Positions 41,567 through 50,210 of a stretch of DNA of 64,000 nucleotides are shown one piece after another; positions within the stretch are counted from its first letter, which is position 1, and every line of letters starts with the position of its first letter. This stretch comes from Streptomyces fuscichromogenes (GTDB taxonomy: Bacteria; Actinomycetota; Actinomycetes; Streptomycetales; Streptomycetaceae), in the NCBI RefSeq assembly GCF_014645815.1, contig NZ_BMML01000010.1:186001-250000 (forward strand). The letters are read 5' to 3'. Below the pieces are notes generated by a model, which was not told the DNA's origin, did not search any database, and was given only the letters and a program-made list of their open reading frames with translations. The position numbers were made by a program, and so were the translations under genes.

Positions 41567-41613
41567 CCCACATCCTCATCTCGTGCGGCAGGCCGGGGGC
41601 TACCGGCCCTGCG

Positions 41614-41898
41614 TCAGCGCTGGGTGGTGTCCGACGGCTCGTTGACCGGGCGGGAGCTGGTCACGTCACCGGGGGCAGCCTGGATGGTGCGCTGGGCCTG
41701 GGACTGCTCGCCGGAAGCGGGCGCCTGGGCGGAGGTGGTGCTGTTTCCCTCTTCCTTCATCGCCTTGGCCTCGCTCTTGAGGATGCGCGCGGACTTGCCG
41801 AGCGAGCGGGCCATGTCCGGAAGCTTCTTCGCGCCGAACAGCAGGATGACGACGACAAGGATGAGAATGATCTCGGGGGCTCCGAGCCTTCCGAACAT
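41614..41898 (-). CDS. tatA: Sec-independent translocase subunit TatA
   Basis: 94 residues. A short periplasmic start (MFGRLGAPE), one membrane helix (IILILVVVILLFGAKKLP), the hinge FGxKKLP and an amphipathic helix (DMARSLGKSARILKSEAKAM) define TatA. The acidic/Gln-rich tail is variable. It oligomerises to form the export pore with TatC encoded just downstream. The ATG is at 41898, after a 261-bp upstream region that must contain the promoter. Confidence 0.95.
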   Translation of the reverse strand: MFGRLGAPEIILILVVVILLFGAKKLPDMARSLGKSARILKSEAKAMKEEGNSTTSAQAPASGEQSQAQRTIQAAPGDVTSSRPVNEPSDTTQR

Positions 41899-42159
41899 AA
41901 GTCTTTACCTTCTCACCGAGGCGGCTGGGTTGGGATGCTGTCCGATCCGCCGGACAGGTGTCCGAGTGATCGTGCTGTCAGCGATCGTAACGCTCAGGGG
42001 TAAACGAGAGGCAATCCCCGTGCGTACTCCCGGTCCGCGGTACGGGCCTCGTTCTCCGTGCCGCGTGCAGCAGCGTACCCGCCCCTGCGGGCGCCGTGAC
42101 AGGGCGAAGTGACGCAAACCGCTTGTGGCCCACTACTCACATCGCTTCCACAGCGGGGG

Positions 42160-42354
42160 TCACAGGGTGTCGACAGTACGGGCGGTACTGACAGCCGCCC
42201 GCTCCAGGTCCTCCGCGGCCCGGTTGATCCGCCGTGCCGAGTCCGCGACCTGCGCTCCCAGCCGACGGGCCTCCAGGAAGACCCGGACGGCGAGCACGCC
42301 GAGCACGGCGAGACCCACGAAACCCACAGCTACCGCGACCATCGCCCAGAACAT
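42160..42354 (-). CDS. Small conserved single-pass membrane protein
   Basis: 64 residues: an N-terminal membrane helix (AMVAVAVGFVGLAVLGVLAV) then an amphipathic helix (FLEARRLGAQVADSARRINR, AAEDLERAA). The size and design resemble small membrane-bound scaffolds of unknown role. It is 10 bp after the zinc-ribbon gene on the same strand and so probably part of the pafBC transcript. I do not recognise a function. Confidence 0.7.
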   Translation of the reverse strand: MFWAMVAVAVGFVGLAVLGVLAVRVFLEARRLGAQVADSARRINRAAEDLERAAVSTARTVDTL

Positions 42355-42364
42355 GGCGCCGAGC

Positions 42365-42688
42365 CTAGACGGTGGGGTTCAGCCGCAGTGTCCTGACCCC
42401 GCCGCCGGTGAGCAGTTCGACGATCCGCTCGCCGGCGGGCTTGCGGACGGCGGCCCCGCAGTCCGGGCAGGTGAAGGAGTAGAACGTCGTCTTGCTGGTG
42501 GCTCCGATGGCCAGCCGCAGCGCACTCGCCTTGAGCTCGAAACTGCCGTGGCAGTTCGGGCAGCCGGCTCGGAAGACCACGGGGACCACGCGTCTCATCC
42601 CGGCGAAGGCGGCCGCGACCGTCATCTCCCGCGCGGCCGCGCCGCCGGAACCCGAAGACTCGCCCAGAACCCCAGAAGACTCGTTCAA
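42365..42688 (-). CDS. FmdB-like small zinc-ribbon protein
   Basis: 107 residues if started at the TTG at 42688, which overlaps the pafC stop (TTGA) and has GAAGGG seven bases upstream; ATGs at 42625 or 42598 give shorter forms that keep the domain. Core: FRAGCPNCHGSFEL and FYSFTCPDCGAAVRKPAGER, two CxxC pairs expected to bind zinc. It has no recognised function; the conserved place next to pafC suggests a link to protein turnover or DNA-damage regulation, which is inference only. Confidence 0.7.
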   Translation of the reverse strand: MNESSGVLGESSGSGGAAAREMTVAAAFAGMRRVVPVVFRAGCPNCHGSFELKASALRLAIGATSKTTFYSFTCPDCGAAVRKPAGERIVELLTGGGVRTLRLNPTV

Positions 42689-43698
42689 AGCCGCTGCCCT
42701 TCCACATCGCCGTGCCCAACCTGGTCGTACGCCGCCAGTGCCTCGCGGGCCGCCCGGCGGGCGCTGTCGGCCAGCTCGGGCGGTGACACGATCCGGCCGT
42801 CGCCGCCGAGCCTGAGCGCCAGCCGGCGCAGGGAGGCCGGATCGGGGGTGCGCAGGGTAATACGCAGTCCGCCGTCGGGAAGCTCATCCGCGCTGTCGTG
42901 CGGGTAGTACTCGGCGACCCAGCGGCCGGCCGGGCCGACCTCGACGACCACCTCGGGGTCCTCGGCGGCCGGCTGCACCAGGGCCTCGGACAGGTCGCGC
43001 AGCTCGATCTCGGGGGGCGCGGACGGCTCGTCGAGGATCTTGATCTCGGCGACCCGGTCGAGCCGGAAGGTGCGCCGGGCCTCGGAGCGGCGGCACCAGG
43101 CCTCGACGTAGGTGTGGCCGACGCTGACCAGGCGGATGGGGTCGATCTCGCGCTCGGTGAGCTCGTCGCGGGCCGGTGAGTAGTAGCGGATCCAGAGCCG
43201 GCGGCGCTCGGCGATCGCCCGGTCCACGTCGGCGAAGACGCCGCCCTCGGACTCGAAGGTCACCGAGAGCCGGGCACTGGCGTCGCCCGCCTCGCCGGCC
43301 GCGGTCTCCACCTTGGCGGTGGCGCGCAGCAGCGCCTGCCGGTCGCCCTCGCGCAGGCCGGGCAGGGTGGCCACCGCGCGGGCGGCGACCAGGAGCGCGG
43401 TCGCCTCGTCGGCGGCGAGCCGGAGCGGTTCGGCGGCCTCCTCGCCGAGCGCGGCCGCGTTGTGCCACCAGATCCGCTCGCCGTCGGTGTCGATGTCCAG
43501 CAGATCGCCGCCCCGGAAGCTGGTGCCGCACATGGGCAGCACGTCGAGGTCGGAGACCAGCTCGTCCTCGGTGATCCCGAAGGCGCGCGCCACGTCCGCG
43601 ATCCGGGCGCCGGGGCGCTCGCGCAGATAGGTCACCAGGGAGAGCATCCGCCGGGTCTGGTCGATGGCGTTCACGGGCCTGACCGGTTTGCCTGCCAC
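42685..43698 (-). CDS. pafC: WYL-domain transcriptional regulator PafC
   Basis: 337 residues from the GTG at 43698. An N-terminal winged helix-turn-helix (DQTRRMLSLVTYLRERPGAR, VARAFGITEDELVSDLDVLP) is followed by a WYL-type domain, whose central motif is degenerate (HTYVEAWCRR), and a C-terminal WCX domain (PEVVVEVGPAGRWVAEYYPH). In mycobacteria PafB and PafC act together as a DNA-damage regulator bound to single-stranded DNA through WYL domains. The start is 20 bp after the pafB stop, so the two are co-transcribed. Confidence 0.88.
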   Translation of the reverse strand: MAGKPVRPVNAIDQTRRMLSLVTYLRERPGARIADVARAFGITEDELVSDLDVLPMCGTSFRGGDLLDIDTDGERIWWHNAAALGEEAAEPLRLAADEATALLVAARAVATLPGLREGDRQALLRATAKVETAAGEAGDASARLSVTFESEGGVFADVDRAIAERRRLWIRYYSPARDELTEREIDPIRLVSVGHTYVEAWCRRSEARRTFRLDRVAEIKILDEPSAPPEIELRDLSEALVQPAAEDPEVVVEVGPAGRWVAEYYPHDSADELPDGGLRITLRTPDPASLRRLALRLGGDGRIVSPPELADSARRAAREALAAYDQVGHGDVEGQRL

Positions 43699-43717
43699 TG
43701 CCTTGCTCAGCTCCCCC

Positions 43718-44671
43718 TCAGCCCTTGGCCACGGCACGCAGCCGGTCCACCACGTCGGCCCGCAGCTCGGCCGGCTCCAGCACCACCGCGTCCGGCCCGA
43801 ACTCCACCAGCCAGGCGTCCAGCCCGTGCCCGTACGGAATCTCCAACTCGTCCCACCCGTCACCGAGTTCCCGCACCGCCGTGGCCTTCGCCCGCAGCGG
43901 GTACCCGGACCCCGAACGGAGCCGGATCAGCGCGGAGCGGTCGGCGATCTCGCCGGCCCAGCTCGCCACGGTCTCGCGGACGGTGACGACGTCCGGGACC
44001 GGCGCGGTGAAGGCGGTGCCCCGGGAGCGGACCTTGCCGGTGATCCGGGACAGCCGGAACACCCGCTCGGCGCCCCGGTCGCGGTCCCAGCCGGCCAGGT
44101 ACCAGTGGCCGCGCCAGCACTCCAGGGCCCACGGCTCCACGTTCCGGGTCTCCGGGTGGGCGGCGGTGGCCTTGCGGTAGTCGAAGACGACCGGACGGCG
44201 GTCCCGGCAGGCCAGCATCAGCGGTTCGAAGGCGGCCTCGTGCACCGGGATCCGCGGCTCCAGGGCGCCATGGGCCTCGTAGGGGTCGACGTCCTCCGGG
44301 AGACCTGCCGCGCGCAGCTTCTGCAGGGCCCCGCTGGCGGCGCCGGCGAGCCGGGCCTGCTGCCAGACCTTGGCGGCGAGCCCGAGCGCCGCGGCCTCTT
44401 CGGCGTCCAGGGTGATGGGCGGCAGGCGGTTGCTGTCGCGGCGGGCGAGGTAGCCGACCTCGCCGTCCAGGTTCTCCACGGTCTCGATCACCAGTCCGAG
44501 TTCGCGGAGGTCGTCCTTGTCCCGCTCGAACATCCGGCTGAAGGAGTCGTCGTTCCCGGCTTCGAGGTAGGCCTCGATGGATTCACGCAGCTCACGCTTG
44601 CTGAGCGGCCGCCGCGTCCCCAGCAGGCACAGCGCCAGGTTCATCAGCCGCTCGGCCTTGGCAATGGCCAT
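43718..44671 (-). CDS. pafB: WYL-domain transcriptional regulator PafB
   Basis: 317 residues. N-terminal helix-turn-helix (AERLMNLALCLLGTRRPLSK, FERDKDDLRELG), WYL domain with the eponymous GHWYLAGWDRDRGAERVFRL and C-terminal WCX domain (IRLRSGSGYPLRAKATAVRE to YGHGLDAWLVEFG). With PafC it should activate DNA repair genes independent of LexA. It is the first gene of the pafB-pafC-zinc ribbon-small membrane protein run; a terminator of the FKBP gene lies upstream. Confidence 0.9.
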   Translation of the reverse strand: MAIAKAERLMNLALCLLGTRRPLSKRELRESIEAYLEAGNDDSFSRMFERDKDDLRELGLVIETVENLDGEVGYLARRDSNRLPPITLDAEEAAALGLAAKVWQQARLAGAASGALQKLRAAGLPEDVDPYEAHGALEPRIPVHEAAFEPLMLACRDRRPVVFDYRKATAAHPETRNVEPWALECWRGHWYLAGWDRDRGAERVFRLSRITGKVRSRGTAFTAPVPDVVTVRETVASWAGEIADRSALIRLRSGSGYPLRAKATAVRELGDGWDELEIPYGHGLDAWLVEFGPDAVVLEPAELRADVVDRLRAVAKG

Positions 44672-44785
44672 CGACGCCCTTCGCCTTCCCTATGGTGCTC
44701 CTGACCGATGACCGTACCGCTCCGGAGTGTCACGGCAAAAGCCAGTCCGAACAACGAGGACCGAAACGGACACGACACGACAAAC

Positions 44786-44820
44786 GACGAGGGCCCGCGC
44801 ACTCGGCACGGGCCCTCGTC
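44786..44820 (-). terminator. Terminator downstream of the small FKBP gene
   Basis: GACGAGGGCCCG (44786-44797) and CGGGCCCTCGTC (44809-44820) pair perfectly with an 11-base loop, 26 bp after the FKBP stop. Confidence 0.8.
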
Positions 44821-44845
44821 CAGCCGGTTTCCGACCGGGTACGGA

Positions 44846-45217
44846 TCAGACCGCGATCAGGTCCACGACGAAGATCAGCGTCTCGCCGGGCTTGATCGCC
44901 GGCGTCGGGCTCTGGTCGCCGTAGGCGAGGTGGGCCGGGATGGTCAGCCGGCGGCGGCCGCCGACCTTCATTCCCTGCACACCCTGGTCCCAGCCCTTGA
45001 TGACCCGTCCGCCGCCCAGCGGGAACCGGAACGGCGCGCCGCGGTTCCAGCTGGCGTCGAACTCCTCGCCGGTGCTGAACGCGACACCCACGTAGTGCAC
45101 GGTGACGGTCTGGCCGGCCTGGGCCACCTCGCCGTCACCCTCCCAGATGTCCTTGATCTCCAGGTCGGCCGGGGCCTCGCCCTCGGGGAAGTCGATCTCG
45201 GGCTTGTCGATGCTCAC
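44846..45217 (-). CDS. FKBP-type peptidyl-prolyl isomerase, cytosolic
   Basis: 123 residues, GTG start at 45217. A single FKBP domain: VTVHYVGVAFSTGEEFDASW, FRFPLGGGRVIKGWDQGVQG, GGRRRLTIPAHLAYGDQ and LIFVVDL, which include the active-site aromatic residues. No signal peptide is present, so it is a cytosolic folding helper. It is 75 bp downstream of the lipoprotein FKBP gene on the same strand and likely shares its transcript. Confidence 0.93.
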   Translation of the reverse strand: MSIDKPEIDFPEGEAPADLEIKDIWEGDGEVAQAGQTVTVHYVGVAFSTGEEFDASWNRGAPFRFPLGGGRVIKGWDQGVQGMKVGGRRRLTIPAHLAYGDQSPTPAIKPGETLIFVVDLIAV

Positions 45218-45291
45218 GTCTTGGGCTCCTGCTTGTGTACGACACGGAACCCGGACAGTCTTTCATCCCCGCCCCCGTGCCGCCCGCGCGA

Positions 45292-46290
45292 CTACATCGC
45301 CGCGAGGATGTCCACGGTGAAGACCAGCGTCGAACCCTTCTTCACCACACCACCGCTCGGCGGGTTGTTCCCATAGGCCAGGTCCGGCGGGGTGACGACC
45401 ATGATCCGGCTGCCCACCTTCTTGCCGGTGATCCCCTGCGCCAGCCCCTTGACGACCTCCTGCATCTGCGCGACCGAGAACTGCGCCAGCCGCCCGCTCT
45501 CGTAGGTCTGCTCGAAGACCTTGCCGCTGTCCCAGACCTCGCCCTTGAACTGGCACAGGACGGTCTGCGCCGACTGCACCTCGGCGCCGTCGCCCTCCAG
45601 CACGTAGTTCGACACCAGCTTCTTCGGCGGGTCGGCCTTGGGAATGTCGATCGACGGGGCCTTGCCGTCCGTGTTCGTGCCGATCCGGGGGAGCGCGGCG
45701 TCGCTCTGCGCGACCTCCTTGCCCGTGCTGGAGCTCTTCGAGTTGAACGAGTTCAGGATGTCCACGACGAACACCAGCGTGTCCGTGCCCTTGATGCCCG
45801 CCTGCGAGTTGCCCCCGCTGCCGTACCCCCAGGTCGGCGGCACGGCCATCAGCACCCGGCTGCCGACCTTCCGCCCGGCCAGCCCGTACCGCCAGCCGTC
45901 GATGATGCTGCCCGCGGCGAGCTGCATGAGCAGCGGCGTACGGTCGTAGGACTGGTCGAAGACCTTCGCCGTGGACCAGATCTGCCCCAGGTAGTTGGCC
46001 TGGATGAAGTCGTTCTCCGCGACCGACTTGCCGCTGCCCGCGATCACCGTCTTGACCGCCAGGTTCTTCGACGGGTCCCCGGTGCCCTTGGCGACCGTCG
46101 GCTTCTCGTCGAACTTCGTGCCCGCCGTGATCGCCGGCAGCGGCCCGTCCACGATCTTCGGCGGGGGCACCGAGGCGGAGGCCGACGGCGAGGCGCTCGC
46201 CTTGCCGGAGGAGGACGAGTTGTCGCCACACCCGGCGAGCGTGACCAGTCCCGCGGGAACAGCGGCGAGGAGAAGAGAGCGTCGGCGCAC
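45292..46290 (-). CDS. FKBP-type peptidyl-prolyl isomerase lipoprotein with two FKBP domains
   Basis: 332 residues, GTG start at 46290. The N-terminal signal ends in a lipobox (VTLAGC, Cys21), so the protein is anchored outside the membrane. After a Ser/Ala linker come two FKBP-like domains, at about 75-180 (FIQANYLGQIWSTAKVFDQS, IIDGWRYGLAGRKVGSRVLM) and 225-330 (VLCQFKGEVWDSGKVFEQTY, VKGLAQGITGKKVGSRIMVV). It helps fold exported proteins. It is 115 bp after pafA, separated by a strong hairpin, and is followed by the cytosolic FKBP gene. Confidence 0.9.
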   Translation of the reverse strand: MRRRSLLLAAVPAGLVTLAGCGDNSSSSGKASASPSASASVPPPKIVDGPLPAITAGTKFDEKPTVAKGTGDPSKNLAVKTVIAGSGKSVAENDFIQANYLGQIWSTAKVFDQSYDRTPLLMQLAAGSIIDGWRYGLAGRKVGSRVLMAVPPTWGYGSGGNSQAGIKGTDTLVFVVDILNSFNSKSSSTGKEVAQSDAALPRIGTNTDGKAPSIDIPKADPPKKLVSNYVLEGDGAEVQSAQTVLCQFKGEVWDSGKVFEQTYESGRLAQFSVAQMQEVVKGLAQGITGKKVGSRIMVVTPPDLAYGNNPPSGGVVKKGSTLVFTVDILAAM

Positions 46291-46352
46291 GGAAGAGCCT
46301 CGTAATCGGTCGATCTTGCGGATGGCGTGCGCGCAACTCTACGACGTGCGAA

Positions 46353-46381
46353 GGGCGCCGTACGGAAAACGTACGGCGCCC
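46353..46381 (-). terminator. Terminator downstream of pafA
   Basis: GGGCGCCGTACG (46353-46364) and CGTACGGCGCCC (46370-46381) pair perfectly around GAAAA, 24 bp after the pafA stop. Confidence 0.85.
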
Positions 46382-46404
46382 GTGTGGCGTTGTGTGGCGA
46401 ACGC

Positions 46405-47766
46405 TCACATACCGGCGATGAGCTTCTCCACCCGGTCGTCGACGGAACGGAACGGGTCCTTGCACAACACCGTGCGCTGTGCCTGGTCGTTGAGCTTGAG
46501 ATGCACCCAGTCGACCGTGAAGTCCCGCCGCTGTTCCTGGGCCCGCCGGATGAAGTCACCGCGCAACCGCGCCCGAGTCGTCTGCGGCGGCACCGACTTG
46601 CCCTCGAAGATCTTCAAGTCATTGCAGATCCGCGCGGCTTGACCCTTCTTCTCCAGCAGGTAATACAGACCCCGACGACGGTGGATGTCGTGATAAGCGA
46701 GGTCTATCTGCGCCACTCGCGGATGAGACATGGTCATGTTGTGCTTGGCCCGGTACCGCTCGATGAGCTGGTACTTCATCACCCAGTCGATCTCGGTGCC
46801 GATCCGGTCCAGGTCCTCGGCCTCGATCGCGTCCAGCGTCCGGCCCCACAGCTCCAGCACCTGCTCGACCGTGCCGGTGCGGATACCGCGGCGCTCGCAG
46901 AAGTCCACGGCCTTCTCGTAGTACTCCCGCTGCACCTCCAGCGCGGAGGCTTCCCGGCCGCTGGCCAGGCGCACCTTGCGCCGGCCCGTGATGTCGTGGC
47001 TGACCTCGCGGATCGCCCGGATCGGGTTCTCCAGGGTCAGGTCCCGCATCACCGTGCCCGCCTCGATCATGCGCAGCACCAGGTCGGTGGCGCCGACCTT
47101 GAGCAGCATGGTCGTCTCGGACATGTTCGAGTCGCCGACGATGACGTGCAGCCGGCGGTAGCGCTCGGCGTCCGCGTGCGGCTCGTCGCGCGTGTTGATG
47201 ATGGGCCGGGAACGGGTCGTCGCCGAGGAGACGCCCTCCCAGATGTGCTCCGCCCGCTGGCTCACGCAGTACACCGCACCACGCGGCGTCTGGAGCACCT
47301 TCCCGGCGCCGCACAGCAGCTGCCGGGTCACCAGGAACGGAATGAGAATGTCGGCGAGCCGGGAGAACTCCCCGTGCCGCGCCACCAGATAGTTCTCGTG
47401 GCAACCGTAGGAGTTGCCCGCCGAGTCCGTGTTGTTCTTGAAAAGGTAGACGTCGCCCGCGATTCCTTCCTCATGCAGGCGTCGTTCGGCGTCCACCAAC
47501 AGTCCTTCGAGAATGCGCTCGCCGGCCTTGTCGTGGGTGACCAGTTCGGTCACATTGTCACACTCGGGTGTCGCGTATTCCGGATGTGAGCCCACGTCGA
47601 GATAGAGCCGGGCGCCGTTCCGCAGAAAGACATTGCTGCTACGGCCCCATGACACGACACGGCGGAAGAGGTACCGCGCCACCTCGTCAGGCGACAGGCG
47701 GCGCTGTCCCCTGAACGTGCACGTGACGCCGTACTCGTTCTCCAGCCCGAAAATGCGGCGGTCCAT
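46405..47766 (-). CDS. pafA: Pup-protein ligase PafA
   Basis: 453 residues. Glutamine-synthetase-like carboxylate-amine ligase: RRIFGLENEYGVT with Glu9 for metal binding, the catalytic aspartate in LYLDVGSHPEYATPE (Asp57 here), KNNTDSAGNSYGCHENYL and RPIINTRDEPHADAERYRRL. It activates the C-terminal glutamate of Pup with ATP and joins it to lysines of target proteins. Compared with Dop (same window) it lacks the extra loop between the first helix and the catalytic strand. It is 9 bp after the MFS gene stop, so it may share that transcript. Confidence 0.97.
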   Translation of the reverse strand: MDRRIFGLENEYGVTCTFRGQRRLSPDEVARYLFRRVVSWGRSSNVFLRNGARLYLDVGSHPEYATPECDNVTELVTHDKAGERILEGLLVDAERRLHEEGIAGDVYLFKNNTDSAGNSYGCHENYLVARHGEFSRLADILIPFLVTRQLLCGAGKVLQTPRGAVYCVSQRAEHIWEGVSSATTRSRPIINTRDEPHADAERYRRLHVIVGDSNMSETTMLLKVGATDLVLRMIEAGTVMRDLTLENPIRAIREVSHDITGRRKVRLASGREASALEVQREYYEKAVDFCERRGIRTGTVEQVLELWGRTLDAIEAEDLDRIGTEIDWVMKYQLIERYRAKHNMTMSHPRVAQIDLAYHDIHRRRGLYYLLEKKGQAARICNDLKIFEGKSVPPQTTRARLRGDFIRRAQEQRRDFTVDWVHLKLNDQAQRTVLCKDPFRSVDDRVEKLIAGM

Positions 47767-47775
47767 GACTGAACA

Positions 47776-49035
47776 TTACGCCCGATCCCCTGAGCTGAAA
47801 CGGGGTTCGGCAGCACGATTTGGATCATTTTCCGAACCGACCGCAACCACCGCACCCCTACCGGGAGCTGCGAGGACCCGTCCGGTGACCGCCAGGACCA
47901 GCAACGACACGCCCCCGGCCACGCCCGGCACGGCGAACCCCCACAGGGCCCCGCCCGCCTCGACCACCGGGCCCGCCAGGCCTGTTCCCACCGACGCGCC
48001 CACCGTGAACGTCGTCACAAGCCAGGAGAACGCCTCGGTGACCGTGCCGCGCGGCGCGTGCCGGTCCACCAGCACGAACGCACAGGCGATCGCCGGCGCC
48101 AGGAAGACCCCGGCCAGCACGGTGAGCAACACCATGGCCACGGCATCCGGCATCAGCATCAGCGGCAGGTAACACACCGCCAGCAGGGCCACCAGCGCCC
48201 GCAGTCGCCGCGCCGGCTCGCCCGTCCACCGCCGCGCCCCGTAGACCGAGCCGCCGAGCAGCGCCCCGAGCCCCAGAGCCGCCATCAGCCAGCCGTACAC
48301 CACGTCACCGCCGTGGTCGTCCGCGTACGGCACCGAGGCCACCGTGATGGAACCCATCGCGACCCCGACGAACAGGAACGCACCCAGCAGGGCCAGCAGC
48401 CCGGACGAGCGCAGCGCGCCCAGCCAGTGCGCCTCGCGCGGCGCCGAACGCCACGCGCGCGACGGCGGCGAGACCACCACCGAGAGCGCCCCGAGGACCC
48501 CCATCACGTTCACCACGAGCAGCGCCGCCTGCGCCGACCACAGCGACACGCACAACGTCACCAGCAACGGCCCCAGGGTGAACATGACTTCCTGCGCCAC
48601 CGCGTCCATCGCGTACGCCGTGTGCACCTGGTCGCCCTCGCCCAGGACACTGGGCCACAGCGCACGCAGACCGCCCTCCAACGGCGGCACGCACAGCCCG
48701 GCCGCCGCCACGGCCGCGTAGGCGACCGGCAGCGACCCGGTGCCCGCGAAGGCGAAGACGGCCATCGCGGCGGCCGACGCGAGCGCCGCGGGCAGCTGGA
48801 CCCGCGGCTGCCCGCACAGGTCGACCAGCCGCCCGAGCAGCGGCTGGCCGACCGCGTTGGCCACGCCGTACACCGCCGCGAGCGCCCCCGCGAGGCTGTA
48901 CGTGCCGCCCTCGGCCCGCACGAACAGCACGATCGCCAGGGCGGCCGTCGCGTTCGGCAGCCGGCCCACCAGGGTCCCCGTCAGCAGCCGGGCCGCGTGC
49001 CTCGTCCGGAGGATCTCCAGGTATCCCGCGGCCAT
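47776..49035 (-). CDS. MFS transporter
   Basis: 419 residues from the ATG at 49035 (GGAGG seven bases upstream). Twelve hydrophobic helices with the MFS loop-2/3 region GQPLLGRLVDLCGQPRVQLP. It resembles actinobacterial efflux permeases; the substrate is unknown. A LacI-family gene is divergent 88 bp away, with two TACGTA elements between them, so the pair is probably one regulatory unit. It sits between prcA and pafA and its stop is 9 bp before the pafA start, which couples pafA to this gene or demands a promoter inside it. Confidence 0.85.
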   Translation of the reverse strand: MAAGYLEILRTRHAARLLTGTLVGRLPNATAALAIVLFVRAEGGTYSLAGALAAVYGVANAVGQPLLGRLVDLCGQPRVQLPAALASAAAMAVFAFAGTGSLPVAYAAVAAAGLCVPPLEGGLRALWPSVLGEGDQVHTAYAMDAVAQEVMFTLGPLLVTLCVSLWSAQAALLVVNVMGVLGALSVVVSPPSRAWRSAPREAHWLGALRSSGLLALLGAFLFVGVAMGSITVASVPYADDHGGDVVYGWLMAALGLGALLGGSVYGARRWTGEPARRLRALVALLAVCYLPLMLMPDAVAMVLLTVLAGVFLAPAIACAFVLVDRHAPRGTVTEAFSWLVTTFTVGASVGTGLAGPVVEAGGALWGFAVPGVAGGVSLLVLAVTGRVLAAPGRGAVVAVGSENDPNRAAEPRFSSGDRA

Positions 49036-49051
49036 GTCCCACCTCCACGTT

Positions 49052-49080
49052 TTACGTATAACCCCGTCTCCCATACGTAC
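49052..49080. promoter_or_regulatory. Operator-like pair of TACGTA dyads between the MFS and LacI genes
   Basis: TTACGTAT (49052-49059) and ATACGTAC (49073-49080) are inverted copies; their TACGTA cores are 21 bp apart, two helix turns. The position in the divergent intergenic region fits a LacI-family operator or overlapping promoters. Confidence 0.55.
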
Positions 49081-49123
49081 CATGTGCGCTGTTCACACGT
49101 CCAGACGAAGGAGCCCACCCCCG

Positions 49124-50140
49124 GTGCCACCCAGCAGCACGCGACCGACGAGCCGCGACGTCGCCCAGGCCGCCGGCGTCTCCCAGGCCGCCGTGTCGCT
49201 CGTGCTCGGCGACAAGTGGCGCGGCCGGGTCTCCGAAGCCACCGCCGAACGGGTCCGGGAAGCCGCCCGCGACCTCGGCTACCGGCCCAACCTCGCCGCC
49301 CGCAACCTCCGCCTCGGCCGCACCCGCACCGTCCTCCTGGTCGTCCCCGCACTGACGACCGAGTTCTTCGCGGGTGTCTACACCGGCGCCGCCCGCGTCG
49401 CCTCCGCACACGGCTTCGGCGTGGTCCTCTACCCCTCCCCCGAGGGCATCGGCCCGGCCCGCGACCCCTTCGCCTCCGCCCAGGCCGCCCTCGACGGCGT
49501 CATCGCCTCCTCCATGGCCGCCGACGCCCTCACCGCCATCCGCGGCGACCAGCTCCCGCTCGTCATGCTCGACAGCGACCCGGACGGCAGCCTGGGCGCC
49601 GCCACGGTCAACCTGGACATCGCGGACGGCGTACGCCAGGTCGCCGACCACCTGCTGGGCCTCGGCCACCGCCGCTTCCTGCACCTGGCCGCGGACATCG
49701 CGTCCTGGACCTTCGAGGTACGAACGCGCGAGCTGGCGGCCCGCACGGCGGGCGTACCCGGCACCTCGGTACGCACGGTGCACGCCCCGATCTCGATCGA
49801 AGGCGCCCGCACCGCCACCGAGGCCGCCCTCGCCGCCCCCGGCCCCCGGCCCACCGCCCTCGTCTGCGACGACGACAAACTCGCCGCCGGCGCCTACAAG
49901 GCGCTGCGCCGCCGCGGCCTGCGCGTCCCCGACGACATCTCCGTCACCGGCCTCGACGACCTCGCCCTGGCCACCGCCATCGACCCCGAGCTGACGACCG
50001 TGCGGCTGGACGCGGAGCTCTTCGGCGAACGCGGCATGCGGGCCCTGCTCGCCGTCCTGGACGGCCGGGAACCGGAGCGCGGAGACATCCCCGTGGAACT
50101 GGTCGTACGCGGCTCCACGGCACCGCCAGGGCCGTCATAG
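49124..50140 (+). CDS. LacI-family transcriptional regulator
   Basis: 338 residues from the GTG at 49124, with AGGAG ten bases upstream. The LacI helix-turn-helix TSRDVAQAAGVSQAAVSLVL and the hinge LGYRPNLAARNLR are clear; the rest is a periplasmic-binding-like sugar domain (TRTVLLVVPALTTEFFAGVY, PTALVCDDDKLAAGAYKAL). It is divergent from the MFS gene and convergent with prcA. It probably controls the MFS transporter; the ligand is unknown. Confidence 0.88.
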   Translation: MPPSSTRPTSRDVAQAAGVSQAAVSLVLGDKWRGRVSEATAERVREAARDLGYRPNLAARNLRLGRTRTVLLVVPALTTEFFAGVYTGAARVASAHGFGVVLYPSPEGIGPARDPFASAQAALDGVIASSMAADALTAIRGDQLPLVMLDSDPDGSLGAATVNLDIADGVRQVADHLLGLGHRRFLHLAADIASWTFEVRTRELAARTAGVPGTSVRTVHAPISIEGARTATEAALAAPGPRPTALVCDDDKLAAGAYKALRRRGLRVPDDISVTGLDDLALATAIDPELTTVRLDAELFGERGMRALLAVLDGREPERGDIPVELVVRGSTAPPGPS

Positions 50141-50153
50141 GCGGCAGGACGCC

Positions 50154-50187
50154 CGCGCCCCGTCCGGTGCTCACCGGACGGGGCGCG
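50154..50187. terminator. Bidirectional terminator between lacI-type gene and prcA
   Basis: CGCGCCCCGTCCGGTG (50154-50169) pairs perfectly with CACCGGACGGGGCGCG (50172-50187), leaving only two central bases. It lies 14 bp after the LacI-type stop and 24 bp after the prcA stop. Confidence 0.85.
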
Positions 50188-50210
50188 CGAAGCCGGGCTG
50201 ACACGCATGG

